Assembly: GCA_964534845.1 (NCBI GenBank)
Contig: CAZHPV010000001.1
Coordinates: 1 to 64,000, forward strand
DNA from: CALCKU01 sp964534845
Lineage (GTDB): Bacteria; Pseudomonadota; Alphaproteobacteria; Caulobacterales; Maricaulaceae
DNA: 64,000 nucleotides
Direction: 5' to 3'
Part shown: positions 34,381 to 43,388 of the stretch, in pieces
How positions within the stretch are numbered: position 1 is the first letter of the stretch
Layout: every line of letters starts with the position of its first letter
Notes under the pieces: model-generated
What the model saw: only the letters and a program-made list of their open reading frames with translations
Told to the model about the DNA's origin: nothing
Databases searched by the model: none
Position numbers and translations under genes: made by a program

Positions 34381-35506
34381 AGATCGTCTCGTAAATATTG
34401 ATTACGGCGTCATATGTCATCTCGCGGGCATTATTCATCAGGACACGGGTTTTAAGCATAGCGTCCTCTGCCATTATCGGGATGGCGTCGGCGGGTATAT
34501 TCACCTCGGTTAGTGTTTGCGGCACTTTGGTTTCATCCTTTAAGCGCTGCATTTCGTCAATCAGGTCAGTACCTGTTTGCCCGACGCCAAGGTCGCGGGC
34601 AATCTCGCCGTACCAATGATCGGCCTTGGGTAGGTTATACTTCATCACCTCGGTTAAGACGAGGGCATTAGAGAGACCGTGCGGGACATGAAAAAATCCG
34701 CCTAACGGGTACGCGAGACCGTGAACAGCGGCGACTGGCGCGTTGGAAAAGGCTTGTCCGGCCAGCATCGCCCCCATGAGCATTTCATTGCGCGCCTCGA
34801 CATTGCCACCATTATTACAGGCCTCTACGAGCGAGCCGCGTAGTTTGCGAAGCGCCGCCAGTGCAAATGTATCTGAGAGCGGATTTTTCTGACGAATCGA
34901 CGTATAGGCCTCGATGGCGTGAACCATAGCATCAATCCCTGTCGCGGCTGTAATATGGGAAGGGAGTCCAAATGTAAGTTGGGCATCTATCAGGACGCGG
35001 TCAGCATAGAGACTATCGGCGACAATGCCTTCTTTGGCGGTGGCCCCTGTTGTGATGATGGCGACATTGGTAACCTCGGAACCCGTCCCTGACGTGGTTG
35101 GGATAAGCAGAAGTGGCAGGGTCGGACCTTTGGCATTGCCAACCCCGTAAAGGCTTTTAATGGGTTGGTCGCATCCTACGAGATGAGCGATGACTTTGGC
35201 GGTATCCATAGGTGAGCCGCCACCAAACCCGATCACCAATCCGGCATCAAATTTACGAATTAAATTTGCGCCTTTTACCACAATGTCTTCGGGCGGGTCG
35301 GCCACGACATCGTCGAAAATCAAGACGTCATATCCCGCAGCGCGCAAGGCTTCCAGACCTGCATTCATCAGGCCTAAACTGCGCACGCCCTTATCGGTAA
35401 TAATAGCAATGCGCTTATTGGCGCACAGACCGTCCACATAATGGTCGAGCTTGGCCGTTCCACCAATTTCGATCCGGATATCGGACACGGTTTGAAAAGA
35501 ATGCAC
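34373..35506 (-). CDS. Iron-containing alcohol dehydrogenase (377 aa)
   Basis: A group III, NAD(P)-dependent alcohol dehydrogenase. The dinucleotide loop GFGGGSPMDTAKV is intact. The metal ligands are within TGIDAMVHAIEAYTS and AVHGLAYPLGGFFHVPHG. I chose GTG at 35506 because GCGGAGATAAAG places GGAG six bases upstream; an in-frame TTG at 35539 has no site. It would oxidise an alcohol or reduce an aldehyde. First gene of the operon with a thioesterase and an HD-domain protein. A CtrA box lies about 100 bp upstream, between it and the divergent coiled-coil gene. Confidence 0.92.
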   Translation of the reverse strand: MHSFQTVSDIRIEIGGTAKLDHYVDGLCANKRIAIITDKGVRSLGLMNAGLEALRAAGYDVLIFDDVVADPPEDIVVKGANLIRKFDAGLVIGFGGGSPMDTAKVIAHLVGCDQPIKSLYGVGNAKGPTLPLLLIPTTSGTGSEVTNVAIITTGATAKEGIVADSLYADRVLIDAQLTFGLPSHITAATGIDAMVHAIEAYTSIRQKNPLSDTFALAALRKLRGSLVEACNNGGNVEARNEMLMGAMLAGQAFSNAPVAAVHGLAYPLGGFFHVPHGLSNALVLTEVMKYNLPKADHWYGEIARDLGVGQTGTDLIDEMQRLKDETKVPQTLTEVNIPADAIPIMAEDAMLKTRVLMNNAREMTYDAVINIYETIFE

Positions 35507-35603
35507 CTTTATCTCCGCTACAGGTACTACATCAAGCAAACTATGTACGTGAGCACTGCTTTTGGCAAGCCTGATATAGCTTCGTGCTTGTCCTGATTCG
35601 GAA

Positions 35604-35618
35604 TTAATGTATCGTTAA
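35604..35618. promoter_or_regulatory. CtrA-type box TTAA-N7-TTAA flanked by two GANTC sites
   Basis: TTAA (35604-35607), seven bases, then TTAA (35615-35618), followed by CC. GATTC at 35595-35599 and at 35626-35630 flank it at near-equal distance. In Caulobacterales, CtrA binds TTAA-N7-TTAA and CcrM/GcrA use GANTC. It lies 103 bp before the coiled-coil ATG and 98 bp from the divergent Fe-ADH start. The match is exact; regulation is inferred. Confidence 0.65.
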
Positions 35619-35720
35619 CCTAAGTGATTCGCACAATATGAAGCTTATCCGCAAGGTGAAGTCTGTGACTTTTTGAGTTCTATTGTGACCCAATGCTGGA
35701 GATAAATTAGGGGAGTAAAC

Positions 35721-37067
35721 GTGAAGTTTTTTACGAAAACCCAATCCGATAACCCGCTACCCACACCGGAAGATATCCGCATGGCGCGTGACTATGTCGA
35801 CGCTATAAATACGGAGTTGCGCCAAAGTTCCGAACAACAACAAAGAGCGAATAAGAGATTATCTGATTTGTCCAAATCCATCAAAAGAATGGAAACGGGT
35901 TTAAGTGCAACTACACGCATCAAAGCAGAGGCAGACCGTCTTTCGGCGGAAAACACCAAAATCCAGCAAGATGTTGCGCAAAAAACCGCTCTTGCGGCAG
36001 AACTCGATAGTAAATTACGATATCTTGAACGGCTTCATAGCGATACGCGTGATGAATTGGAGCGGGCGAAAAAAGAGATCGCTGCGCGCATAGATATTGA
36101 CACATCCCAGAAAAACGAATTGCAAGCCTTACAACGCGATTGCGTTACCTTGAGCACAAAACTGGAGGATCGTGAGGCCCGCCTTATAAATGCTGGCTCC
36201 GTAAACGAGCAATTGCAAAACGAGTTGCACAACCGGGCTGCGGAAATCTCAAAAAATAAGCGCGAATATTTGGAACTCCAAAAAAGCCATGAATTGCTTA
36301 TGAGTGACGTTGATAAACATGCGCGCGCGCAAGAGATGGTCGAGATTGAATTAAACACCCAGCGTAGCGAATATGACGATTTAAAGTCACGTTATGTGGA
36401 AGCGGTTTCAGCTTTGGAAAATACGCGTTACAACGCCAAAGCTCAGAAGTCGGTTTATGCGGAAACCCTTAAGCGTCGCGCCGAGGAAAATAATGTCTTA
36501 AAAGCCAAGCTTGATCAGGCCTCCGCTCAAGTCAGGATCAAGGATGATATGTCCGTGCATCTGGATCAGGAAATTTCCGGCTTACGCAACCATTTGCAAA
36601 CCGACCGTGAGAGACTGGCCATAATGGAACAGCGCTTTAGGGAAAAGGCGCATGAAGCCGATGAGACAGCTCAGGCATTGGAGCGAGCGCGTCAGGAATA
36701 TGAGTTATTAAATGAGAAGTTTTCGACCGCCTTGCAGGATGTTGAGGCCTTACGGCGCACGACAATGGTACAGCAAACACAATTAGAGCGTTATGTCGCT
36801 TTGGGCCAGACGCCCAATCCGGCGCCAAATCAGCAGGCTATTTCCCGTTCTGTCGAGGGGCATTTGACGGCTGGAAGTGTGTTGACGCAACAACAGGTTT
36901 TCGAGACCTCTCCCTTAGACGATAATATGGATTATTCCCGGCCGGAATATGCTGACGCGCAACTTACCGATAGCCAATATCTTGGCGAGGCTTATGATGA
37001 CGGGGATATAGATGATGACCGCAGAACGGCTTCAGGGGATTTTTACAGCGTACTCAAAACGGGTTAA
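35721..37067 (+). CDS. Long coiled-coil protein, possible cytoskeletal element (448 aa)
   Basis: Not recognised as a named family. Residues about 15-350 are continuous heptad-like coiled coil (for example RLSAENTKIQQDVAQKTALA and LERARQEYELLNEKFSTALQ), rich in E, K, R, Q and A with few prolines. Residues 360-400 are a PQ-rich linker, and the last 45 residues are acidic (EAYDDGDIDDDRR) and end in GDFYSVLKTG. No signal peptide or membrane span, so it is cytoplasmic. The length is similar to crescentin of Caulobacter, but sequence identity is not claimed. The CtrA/GANTC box upstream suggests cell-cycle control. A filament, scaffold or polar organiser are the reasonable options. Confidence 0.75.
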   Translation: MKFFTKTQSDNPLPTPEDIRMARDYVDAINTELRQSSEQQQRANKRLSDLSKSIKRMETGLSATTRIKAEADRLSAENTKIQQDVAQKTALAAELDSKLRYLERLHSDTRDELERAKKEIAARIDIDTSQKNELQALQRDCVTLSTKLEDREARLINAGSVNEQLQNELHNRAAEISKNKREYLELQKSHELLMSDVDKHARAQEMVEIELNTQRSEYDDLKSRYVEAVSALENTRYNAKAQKSVYAETLKRRAEENNVLKAKLDQASAQVRIKDDMSVHLDQEISGLRNHLQTDRERLAIMEQRFREKAHEADETAQALERARQEYELLNEKFSTALQDVEALRRTTMVQQTQLERYVALGQTPNPAPNQQAISRSVEGHLTAGSVLTQQQVFETSPLDDNMDYSRPEYADAQLTDSQYLGEAYDDGDIDDDRRTASGDFYSVLKTG

Positions 37068-37103
37068 GGGTCAGACTTAAAATCCAAGCTAAACCTGCTT
37101 GGC

Positions 37104-37391
37104 TTATTTCGGCGCGCCAATAACCCAATTAAAGGCACGTATAATCACCCTGCCTGGCAGGTCGGCCTTTTTATAAGGATCGCGCTCCGTCCAATTCATA
37201 ACGCTGGCCCTATCGGGGGCTTCCACAATCAGCAAACTTCCACGCATTTCGCCTTCATCATCAAGCCACGGTCCGGCGGCCAGCACCTCGCAGGCTTTAT
37301 CCGTTTTTAGCCAGTCCAGATGGGCCGCTCGGTTGGCCTGTCTTATGGCGAGGCTATCGGTTCTATCTTCGGAATAGATTATGAATTGCAT
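37104..37391 (-). CDS. YciI-like protein (95 aa)
   Basis: A small ferredoxin-like-fold protein of the YciI family. The conserved features are the N-terminal strand MQFIIYSEDR, R-x-x-H near residue 29 (AAHLDWL) and an Asp before GGP-like GPWLDDEGEMRGSLLIVEA, which form the proposed active site. Some members act in chlorinated-aromatic or heme-related chemistry, but this one has no known reaction. It sits at the end of the tsaD strand, 60 nt downstream of tsaD. Co-transcription is likely. Confidence 0.9.
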   Translation of the reverse strand: MQFIIYSEDRTDSLAIRQANRAAHLDWLKTDKACEVLAAGPWLDDEGEMRGSLLIVEAPDRASVMNWTERDPYKKADLPGRVIIRAFNWVIGAPK

Positions 37392-37451
37392 GGTGTAATC
37401 CTTTTTGGGTGTCCCAAAGCCTCCCTTGGCCGCAGGATGGTAAAGTGTGAA

Positions 37452-38630
37452 TCAGGATTTTGGTCCCTTTTTGCCTGAACCGCTACTTGGTCGCATTTTG
37501 GCACTTTTGCTATCAAGCGGCCAGCGCGGTCGGGCCTTCACATCCAATGGGTCAAATTTACCCTGACTATATTTCTCGGCTCCTACTAAGGCTATCATCG
37601 CGGCATTATCCGTACAAAATTTCAAGGGCGGGGCGAAAAGATCAAAGCCCTCAGACGCGCAAAGCTCTTCAAGTATCGATCTGATGGCGCTATTGGCAGC
37701 GACCCCGCCCGCGACGACAAAGCGGTGCTGGGTTTCAGAGCCAAGGCCGAAGCTGCGTTTAAACCCCTGCATGGCATTTCGGGTCCTATCTGCCAATGTT
37801 TCACAGATCGCAAGTTGAAAACTCGCGGCAATATCCGCCTTGGCTTTATTCGAGCCATCACTGCTGGCATAGGCCCGCGCCACGGCGGTTTTCAAACCGG
37901 CAAAGGAAAAGTCTGCATGGGGTTTGCCTTTGAACGGGCGGGGTAAGGCTACGGCTTGCGGGTTTCCCGATTTCGCTAAGGCCTCGACTTTGGGCCCGCC
38001 CGGAAAGCCTAATCCCATTACTTTGGCGGTTTTATCAAACGCTTCGCCGGCCGCGTCATCTACAGTACTGCCAAGCTTTGTGTAATCACCAAGCGCCTTG
38101 ACGGCGAGTAATTGTGTATGTCCGCCCGATACAAGCAGCAATAGATAGGGAAAAGGGCAGGGCATAGCCAGGCGCGGCGAGAGCGCATGACCTTCCAAAT
38201 GGTTGACCGCAATTAAGGGTATATCAAGCGCCATGGCGAGGCCTTTTGCACTCATAAGGCCCGTTATCACCCCGCCAATAAGACCGGGCCCGGATGTGGC
38301 GGCAATGGCTGATAACTCGCTATAGTTACAGCCGGCCTCCTCCATGGCGGTATGAATGATAGGTTCGATTTTTTGCATATGTGCGCGGGCCGCAATTTCA
38401 GGCACGACCCCGCCGTAAGGGCGATGTATGTCGTCTTGACTGGCGATAATTGATGAAAGAAGGGTAGTTGTGCCGTCAGAGCGGCGTTCAATCACAGCCG
38501 CCGCGGTTTCATCGCAACTGGATTCAATGCCTAAAATGCGGACGGGCCCGCCGTCTTTTTGTGGCTTTCTCTTGGCTTTGTCTTGTAATGTGGGCGACAA
38601 AGCGGCTATGGCGTGTGTGTTGCGGGTCAT
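37452..38630 (-). CDS. tsaD: tRNA threonylcarbamoyladenosine transferase TsaD (392 aa)
   Basis: TsaD transfers the threonylcarbamoyl group to A37 of ANN-decoding tRNAs, together with TsaB and TsaE. The signature ILGIESSCDETAAAVIE is present, the metal site is HLEGH (AVNHLEGHALS), and the ATP motifs SGGHTQLL and GGVAANSAIR are visible. I chose the ATG at 38630; the upstream TTG at 38648 is not supported. The N-terminus is about 30 residues longer than the classic start and rich in K/R. The hemC start lies 29 bp away on the opposite strand, so the promoter must be shared. Confidence 0.95.
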   Translation of the reverse strand: MTRNTHAIAALSPTLQDKAKRKPQKDGGPVRILGIESSCDETAAAVIERRSDGTTTLLSSIIASQDDIHRPYGGVVPEIAARAHMQKIEPIIHTAMEEAGCNYSELSAIAATSGPGLIGGVITGLMSAKGLAMALDIPLIAVNHLEGHALSPRLAMPCPFPYLLLLVSGGHTQLLAVKALGDYTKLGSTVDDAAGEAFDKTAKVMGLGFPGGPKVEALAKSGNPQAVALPRPFKGKPHADFSFAGLKTAVARAYASSDGSNKAKADIAASFQLAICETLADRTRNAMQGFKRSFGLGSETQHRFVVAGGVAANSAIRSILEELCASEGFDLFAPPLKFCTDNAAMIALVGAEKYSQGKFDPLDVKARPRWPLDSKSAKMRPSSGSGKKGPKS

Positions 38631-38659
38631 GCCCGCTGGGTAGCTCAAGAGAAACCGTC

Positions 38660-39604
38660 ATGCAACGCTCTTTGGACAAAGCTTTACGTATTGGAACGCG
38701 CGGCTCCCCCTTGGCGCTGTTTCAGGCCAAATGGGTGCAATCCAAACTTATGCAGGCCTATGAACGCGGCGAAAACTGGTTTCCGATAAAAACCTTTACA
38801 ACATCCGGGGACAAGTTTTTAGGCGAGCTTAGCGAATTTGGTGGAAAAGGTCTGTTTACAAAAGAACTTGAACACGCCCTTATATCCGATCAGGTTGATC
38901 TATGCGTCCATTCTATGAAGGATGTTCCTACAGTCTCGCAGCCCGGATTAGAGATTGTCGCAATCATGGACCGTGAAGATCCACGCGATGTTTTTATCTC
39001 CCCGCACTATAAATCCATTACAGACTTGCCAAAAGGCGCCTTGGTGGGGACGGCCTCTATTCGTCGGCGGGCGCAATTATCATCCCTGCGCCCGGATATC
39101 GAGTTTACGCTCTTACGCGGCAGTGTGGGTACGCGGCTTGAAAAACTTAATGCCGGAGCGTGTATGGCGACATTTCTGGCCTATGCTGGCCTTAAAAGAC
39201 TCGGTCAAACCGATCTTATTTCGCAAATTATACCGCTTGAAACCATGCTGCCTGCACCGGCACAAGGAGCCATTGGTATAGAAACGCGCGCCGGTGATGA
39301 TGGGGTGAAAAACGCCGTACGCGTTTTGGACAATCCCCAAACTCATATGGCTGTGAGCGCTGAGCGGGGTTTTCTGGGCGCACTCAATGGGTCCTGTCGT
39401 ACACCGATAGCCGCCTTGGCCAAATTTACAGATAATAGCCTTGATTTTAAAGGCGCTGTTTTTGCTACGGACGGGCGGGTTTCCTTTCGCTGTACGCAGA
39501 AAAGAGACTGTAAAACCCTCAAAGACGCGCAGAACTTTGGCCGTGATCTCGGCACTGAATTAAAGGCTGAAATTGGGGGCCGCATTTTATGGGACGAGGA
39601 GTAG
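38660..39604 (+). CDS. hemC: Porphobilinogen deaminase HemC (314 aa)
   Basis: It joins four porphobilinogen units into hydroxymethylbilane in tetrapyrrole synthesis. RIGTRGSPLALFQAKWV is the N-terminal signature, and VDLCVHSMKDVPT carries the catalytic region. The dipyrromethane-cofactor Cys is in LNGSCRTPIAAL. AAGAGAAA precedes the ATG at 38660; an in-frame extension back to 38468 overlaps tsaD and is rejected. Divergent from tsaD and followed by hemD three bases after the stop. Confidence 0.96.
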   Translation: MQRSLDKALRIGTRGSPLALFQAKWVQSKLMQAYERGENWFPIKTFTTSGDKFLGELSEFGGKGLFTKELEHALISDQVDLCVHSMKDVPTVSQPGLEIVAIMDREDPRDVFISPHYKSITDLPKGALVGTASIRRRAQLSSLRPDIEFTLLRGSVGTRLEKLNAGACMATFLAYAGLKRLGQTDLISQIIPLETMLPAPAQGAIGIETRAGDDGVKNAVRVLDNPQTHMAVSAERGFLGALNGSCRTPIAALAKFTDNSLDFKGAVFATDGRVSFRCTQKRDCKTLKDAQNFGRDLGTELKAEIGGRILWDEE

Positions 39605-39607
39605 GCC

Positions 39608-40315
39608 GTGCCGCCTATCAGCGATAATATGGAACCGGGTAAACGGGTTTGGATTACGCGAACGCAACCTGGTGCAGATGAGACGGCTGTGGCGATAAAG
39701 GCGATGGGCTTAAGTCCAATTATTGCGCCTGTTTTGCGCGTAGCGAGTTTACCTATTTCTCACCGACCCGCGCCGCCAATGAAAGATAATATACTTATCT
39801 TCACCTCAAAAAATGGCGTGAGGGCCTTTTGTCGATATTTCGAGGTGCGCGCGTTTGATGTTGTAACGGTAGGGGATGCCACGGCGCGAGCAGCCCAAAA
39901 GGCGGGGTTTGAAACTGTTATGAGCGCGAAAGGGTCGTCTTCTGACATAGCACCATTGATAAAAAAGAATTTTGATACGCGCCGTTTCTTTATTCACGCA
40001 GGCGGAAAGCATGTCAGAGGGCGCATTGTAGAAGAGTTGGAAGCCTTTGGGTTTCGCGGCAGGCGTGACATCTATTACCATGCCACCCCGACACCTTATT
40101 GCCCGGTTGTTGAGGTTGAAAGTCTGGACGCTGTCTTGGTGTTTTCGCCTCTTGCAGCCAAAACAATAGCGGGATTTGAACTTGATTTGTCAAATAGCAG
40201 ACTGATTTCAATCAGCGAGCAAACAGACGCTGCATTAGAGGGAATAAAATCAGGCCCACGTCTCATAGCACCTGCCATGACCCAAGAGGCCATGCTAACT
40301 ACACTTGCGTCTTGA
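39608..40315 (+). CDS. hemD: Uroporphyrinogen-III synthase HemD (235 aa)
   Basis: It cyclises hydroxymethylbilane and inverts ring D to give uroporphyrinogen III. The fold is recognised by WITRTQPGADETAVAIKAMGL at the N-terminus, and FTSKNGVRAF and FVHAGGKHVRGRIVEEL-like segments (HAGGKHVRG). HemD is poorly conserved in sequence; its place three bases after hemC is strong support. The start is GTG at 39608, with GACGAGGAG upstream. Followed by the mitofilin-like gene. Confidence 0.92.
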   Translation: MPPISDNMEPGKRVWITRTQPGADETAVAIKAMGLSPIIAPVLRVASLPISHRPAPPMKDNILIFTSKNGVRAFCRYFEVRAFDVVTVGDATARAAQKAGFETVMSAKGSSSDIAPLIKKNFDTRRFFIHAGGKHVRGRIVEELEAFGFRGRRDIYYHATPTPYCPVVEVESLDAVLVFSPLAAKTIAGFELDLSNSRLISISEQTDAALEGIKSGPRLIAPAMTQEAMLTTLAS

Positions 40316-40345
40316 TTAGCGACGTTCAGGCGCGCTAGACTGTCT

Positions 40346-41488
40346 ATGATGAGCACACCCGACATATCACCGGAAAACTCCAAGACGGAAAATCCCAAGA
40401 CGGATAAGCCCACTAAGTCGGCGGCTATATCTTCGGCCGGGAAGAAGCTTGATGGGAAGAAACCCGATAGCAAGAAACGCAGTAAACCCGGGGCATCACC
40501 TCTTAAGAAACCCGGCGTGCTGGGCCGTAAACTGGCGGCGCTCGGCGCGGTTTTAGGATTATTGGGTGTGGGACTTGGCGGGTATGCCCTGTTAAAAACA
40601 GCCACACTAGCTGTACCGGATAATACCGATATCAAGACTGAAATAGCCAGAATAGAAACTCAAAACGCTACACTTAAGACACAGATTGAACGCTTAGAGC
40701 GTCGTTTAAAATCACAGGAGGGGCGCGAGAGTGCGAACGCTGATGTCAGTGGATTGATCGACCGGATTGAGGCGCTCGAAATCGTGCCGCAATCCCCAAA
40801 CGCTATTTCCGACACGGAATTAGAAAATTTGCAAAACGATGTAAAACGATTGGATAAGCGGTTCGATTTGATACAGGATTTTACGCAAAGCTCTGATGCC
40901 AATGCCGCAACAGGTGCGCAAGACGCAGCGGAAGAGGGCGGCTCTGAAAATACCGCTGTGAGTAGGATAGACATACCGCTTGAAATAGCCACGCGATTAG
41001 AGGCGCTTGAAGCTCAAACACAAACCCATGCTCAAGACGTCAAAGCGAAAGATAAACGCATAGCTGAATTGGAGGAGGCACTGTCCTTGGTTAAAGAGCA
41101 GCAGAGCGGGGATACGCCGGTGGACGCAGCCGTTACACCGAATGCACAAGCCGGTGCGGCAGTTTCACCGGGCGCGCTATTGCGAGCTAAGGCTGCGCCG
41201 CAAAAACGGCTCGCACTTGCGCCGTTCCCCGAAGAGGCTGTGAGAACGCGACTGCGCGAACTCGATCTGGCGGATAAGCCATGGTGGAAGAAAAGTCTGG
41301 CCCGTCATATTTCGGTCAAAAAGCCTGGCGAGATTGACGATGTTGATCTTATAGTCGGGGCTATAGATAGGGGCGAGATAGAGGAAGCCGTAAAATTAAT
41401 TGGAAACCTGCCTAGTCAGGCGCGCTCCATGTTAGGGGACTGGGTCGAGAACGCCCAGTCCTATATTCGGGAAAACGAGGCGGGTTGA
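40346..41488 (+). CDS. Mitofilin-family membrane protein, COG4223-like (380 aa)
   Basis: A single-pass inner-membrane protein of the alphaproteobacterial mitofilin family. Residues 1-60 are disordered and K/P/S-rich, a transmembrane helix spans about 63-85 (LGRKLAALGAVLGLLG), a coiled coil covers about 100-140 and 215-245, and the C-terminal 90 residues form a helical mitofilin-like signature (GEIDDVDLIVGAIDRGEIEEAVKL). It lies between hemD and hemY, the family's usual neighbourhood. Orthologues shape intracytoplasmic membranes in photosynthetic relatives; here the role is inferred. Confidence 0.85.
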   Translation: MMSTPDISPENSKTENPKTDKPTKSAAISSAGKKLDGKKPDSKKRSKPGASPLKKPGVLGRKLAALGAVLGLLGVGLGGYALLKTATLAVPDNTDIKTEIARIETQNATLKTQIERLERRLKSQEGRESANADVSGLIDRIEALEIVPQSPNAISDTELENLQNDVKRLDKRFDLIQDFTQSSDANAATGAQDAAEEGGSENTAVSRIDIPLEIATRLEALEAQTQTHAQDVKAKDKRIAELEEALSLVKEQQSGDTPVDAAVTPNAQAGAAVSPGALLRAKAAPQKRLALAPFPEEAVRTRLRELDLADKPWWKKSLARHISVKKPGEIDDVDLIVGAIDRGEIEEAVKLIGNLPSQARSMLGDWVENAQSYIRENEAG

Positions 41489-41500
41489 TAGGAATATAAA

Positions 41501-43063
41501 ATGGCAAAATATGTCGTCGCAGTCTTGGCTTTTATTGTAGGGTTAATAGGGCTCATTCTTTTTATCGGTGAAAGTTCCGAGCTTGTTATAAAATCTACAA
41601 GCCTTCGGCCCTTTTTGAATTTTGAAACCATTGTGAGTTGGCGCATTACCATTGTGGCCTTAACGCTCTTGGTGTTGCTTTTATTTGCGCTCTGGGCGCT
41701 TATCAGCTTTTTGATACGTCTGCCAAAACGGGTTAAATCCGGCGTGGGTCTTCGCAGGCGAACACAGGCTTTGGAAGCCATGGAAGATGCGCTGATAGCT
41801 GGAACTCAAGGCGATAAATCCAAAGCGCGAAAAAAGGCCGAAAAAGCGCGCAATCTTATCTCCAGCCCGGCTTTGGGACGCATGATTTCGGCACAGGCCG
41901 CAGAGGCTGCCAATGACGGCGACGAAGCGATTGCGCAATATAAGTCTATGCTCGATGATGAGAGGACCCGTATGACCGCTCAACGCGGTCTGGCCCGTCA
42001 TATGCTAGGTAGTGGTGATATATCGGGCGCGATTACCCATTCAAAACAGGCCTATGAAGATAATAAGGACGCGCCTTGGGCTTTTGATATTCTCTTTCAG
42101 GCTTTGGTCTCTGATTGCCAGTGGCAAGAGGCCTTAAATGTGCTCGATAAAGGGATAGCCCGCAAGCATATGGATAAGCAATCCGGGCGAAGGCGTCGTG
42201 CGGTACTCCAAACGGCTATGGCGGATCAATATCATGAAAAGGCGAATATGGAGTTGGCGAAAAAATATGCTTTGGCGGCTGTTGCCGATGCCGCTGATTT
42301 CGCGCCGGCTATTTCTTTGGCGTCACAAATTCTCGCAAAAGACGGACAGACCAAGAAAGCCGCGAGCCTTATTGAAAAAGCCTGGGCGAGTACACCGCAT
42401 CCGGCGCTCGCTTTATCCTATCGGGATTTATATGGTTCCGAGGTTCAAAAAGTGCGCGATAGAAAAATAAAAGCCCTGATTAAAAACAATCCTGACCACC
42501 GTGAAAGTAAAATTCTGGAAGCCGAAGAAGCCTTAATGCGCGGAGACGCTGTTCAGGCTTGGTCCGTTCTTACACCCTTATTGTCAGACACGCCGGTTAG
42601 TGCGCGTTTGTGTATGCTCGCTAGTGCAAATGAGGCGAAGCTGAAAAATTTGTCCGATGCGCGCTTATGGCTGGAGCGTGCTGCCTCTGCACCTTCGGAG
42701 CCGGATTGGACGGATATTGATCCGCAAGGCGACGGGTTTGACTATACAGATTCAGATTGGCGAAGACTGGTGTTTTCCTACGGGGAGACAGGGGCACTCA
42801 TTCATCCACGGTTTGAGGCCGGCGCGGCGCGGCGTCCCGTTATGAAAGATGTCAAAGCGCCCTCAGACGATACGGAGCTGGCGATTAAGGAACCCGCAGT
42901 GTCAGAGACTGTCCAAGACCCTAACGCTAAGTCGGACACTGAGCCGTTCCGGCAACCCGATGACCCCGGATCCTCTAGTGACGGGCCTTTGGACAAAAAG
43001 AGAAAAGATGATCTGGCCGAACGCTTGGGGAACCTATTAGGGGATAAGGGCGCTGATAGCTAA
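41501..43063 (+). CDS. hemY: HemY-type TPR membrane protein (520 aa)
   Basis: The N-terminal 140 residues match the HemY_N domain: two transmembrane segments (about 4-24 and 48-72) and the basic loop RLPKRVKSGVGLRRRTQALEAME. Tetratricopeptide-like helices follow to about residue 440. The C-terminal 80 residues are proline- and acid-rich and disordered. Despite the name, this proteobacterial protein is not protoporphyrinogen oxidase; it is thought to be a scaffold for heme synthesis. It ends the hemC-hemD-mitofilin-hemY run, 12 nt after the mitofilin gene. Confidence 0.9.
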   Translation: MAKYVVAVLAFIVGLIGLILFIGESSELVIKSTSLRPFLNFETIVSWRITIVALTLLVLLLFALWALISFLIRLPKRVKSGVGLRRRTQALEAMEDALIAGTQGDKSKARKKAEKARNLISSPALGRMISAQAAEAANDGDEAIAQYKSMLDDERTRMTAQRGLARHMLGSGDISGAITHSKQAYEDNKDAPWAFDILFQALVSDCQWQEALNVLDKGIARKHMDKQSGRRRRAVLQTAMADQYHEKANMELAKKYALAAVADAADFAPAISLASQILAKDGQTKKAASLIEKAWASTPHPALALSYRDLYGSEVQKVRDRKIKALIKNNPDHRESKILEAEEALMRGDAVQAWSVLTPLLSDTPVSARLCMLASANEAKLKNLSDARLWLERAASAPSEPDWTDIDPQGDGFDYTDSDWRRLVFSYGETGALIHPRFEAGAARRPVMKDVKAPSDDTELAIKEPAVSETVQDPNAKSDTEPFRQPDDPGSSSDGPLDKKRKDDLAERLGNLLGDKGADS

Positions 43064-43085
43064 AAATGGCAAGCCTGTGACTTGT

Positions 43086-43388
43086 TTAACCCAGCATGTT
43101 TATGAGGGCTGGTACAACATAACCTTGTGCCCAGACAATCCCCAGAAAGGCGACAAAGAACGCCATGTCCAGACCACCAAGGGGCGGGATAAAGCGTCTA
43201 AGAGGCGTCAATATAGGCTCTACAATTTGTCTGCAAATCTGGTAGATTTGTCCCATAACCGGATTGCGTAAATTGACGATATTGAAGGCCGTCAACCAGC
43301 TCATAATCATATAGACGATCAACACAATCTGAAGAAATGTCAGAATGGGTGAAACAAAAAAGACGAGAATGGATTGTAATAAATTCAT
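43086..43388 (-). CDS. YggT-family membrane protein (100 aa)
   Basis: A two-span YggT protein (DUF165 neighbour type). The conserved central segment is RQIVEPILTPLRRFIPPLGGLDMAFFVAFLGI, in parts: VEPILTPLRRFIPPLGGLD. It would sit in the inner membrane. YggT proteins are linked to osmotic stress and to cell division in other bacteria, but no reaction is known. Convergent with hemY, 22 nt between stops. Confidence 0.92.
   Translation of the reverse strand: MNLLQSILVFFVSPILTFLQIVLIVYMIMSWLTAFNIVNLRNPVMGQIYQICRQIVEPILTPLRRFIPPLGGLDMAFFVAFLGIVWAQGYVVPALINMLG

Noticed and set aside
38468..38659. A 64-codon extension of hemC.
   Set aside because: It overlaps the divergent tsaD coding sequence and precedes the normal HemC start at 38660.
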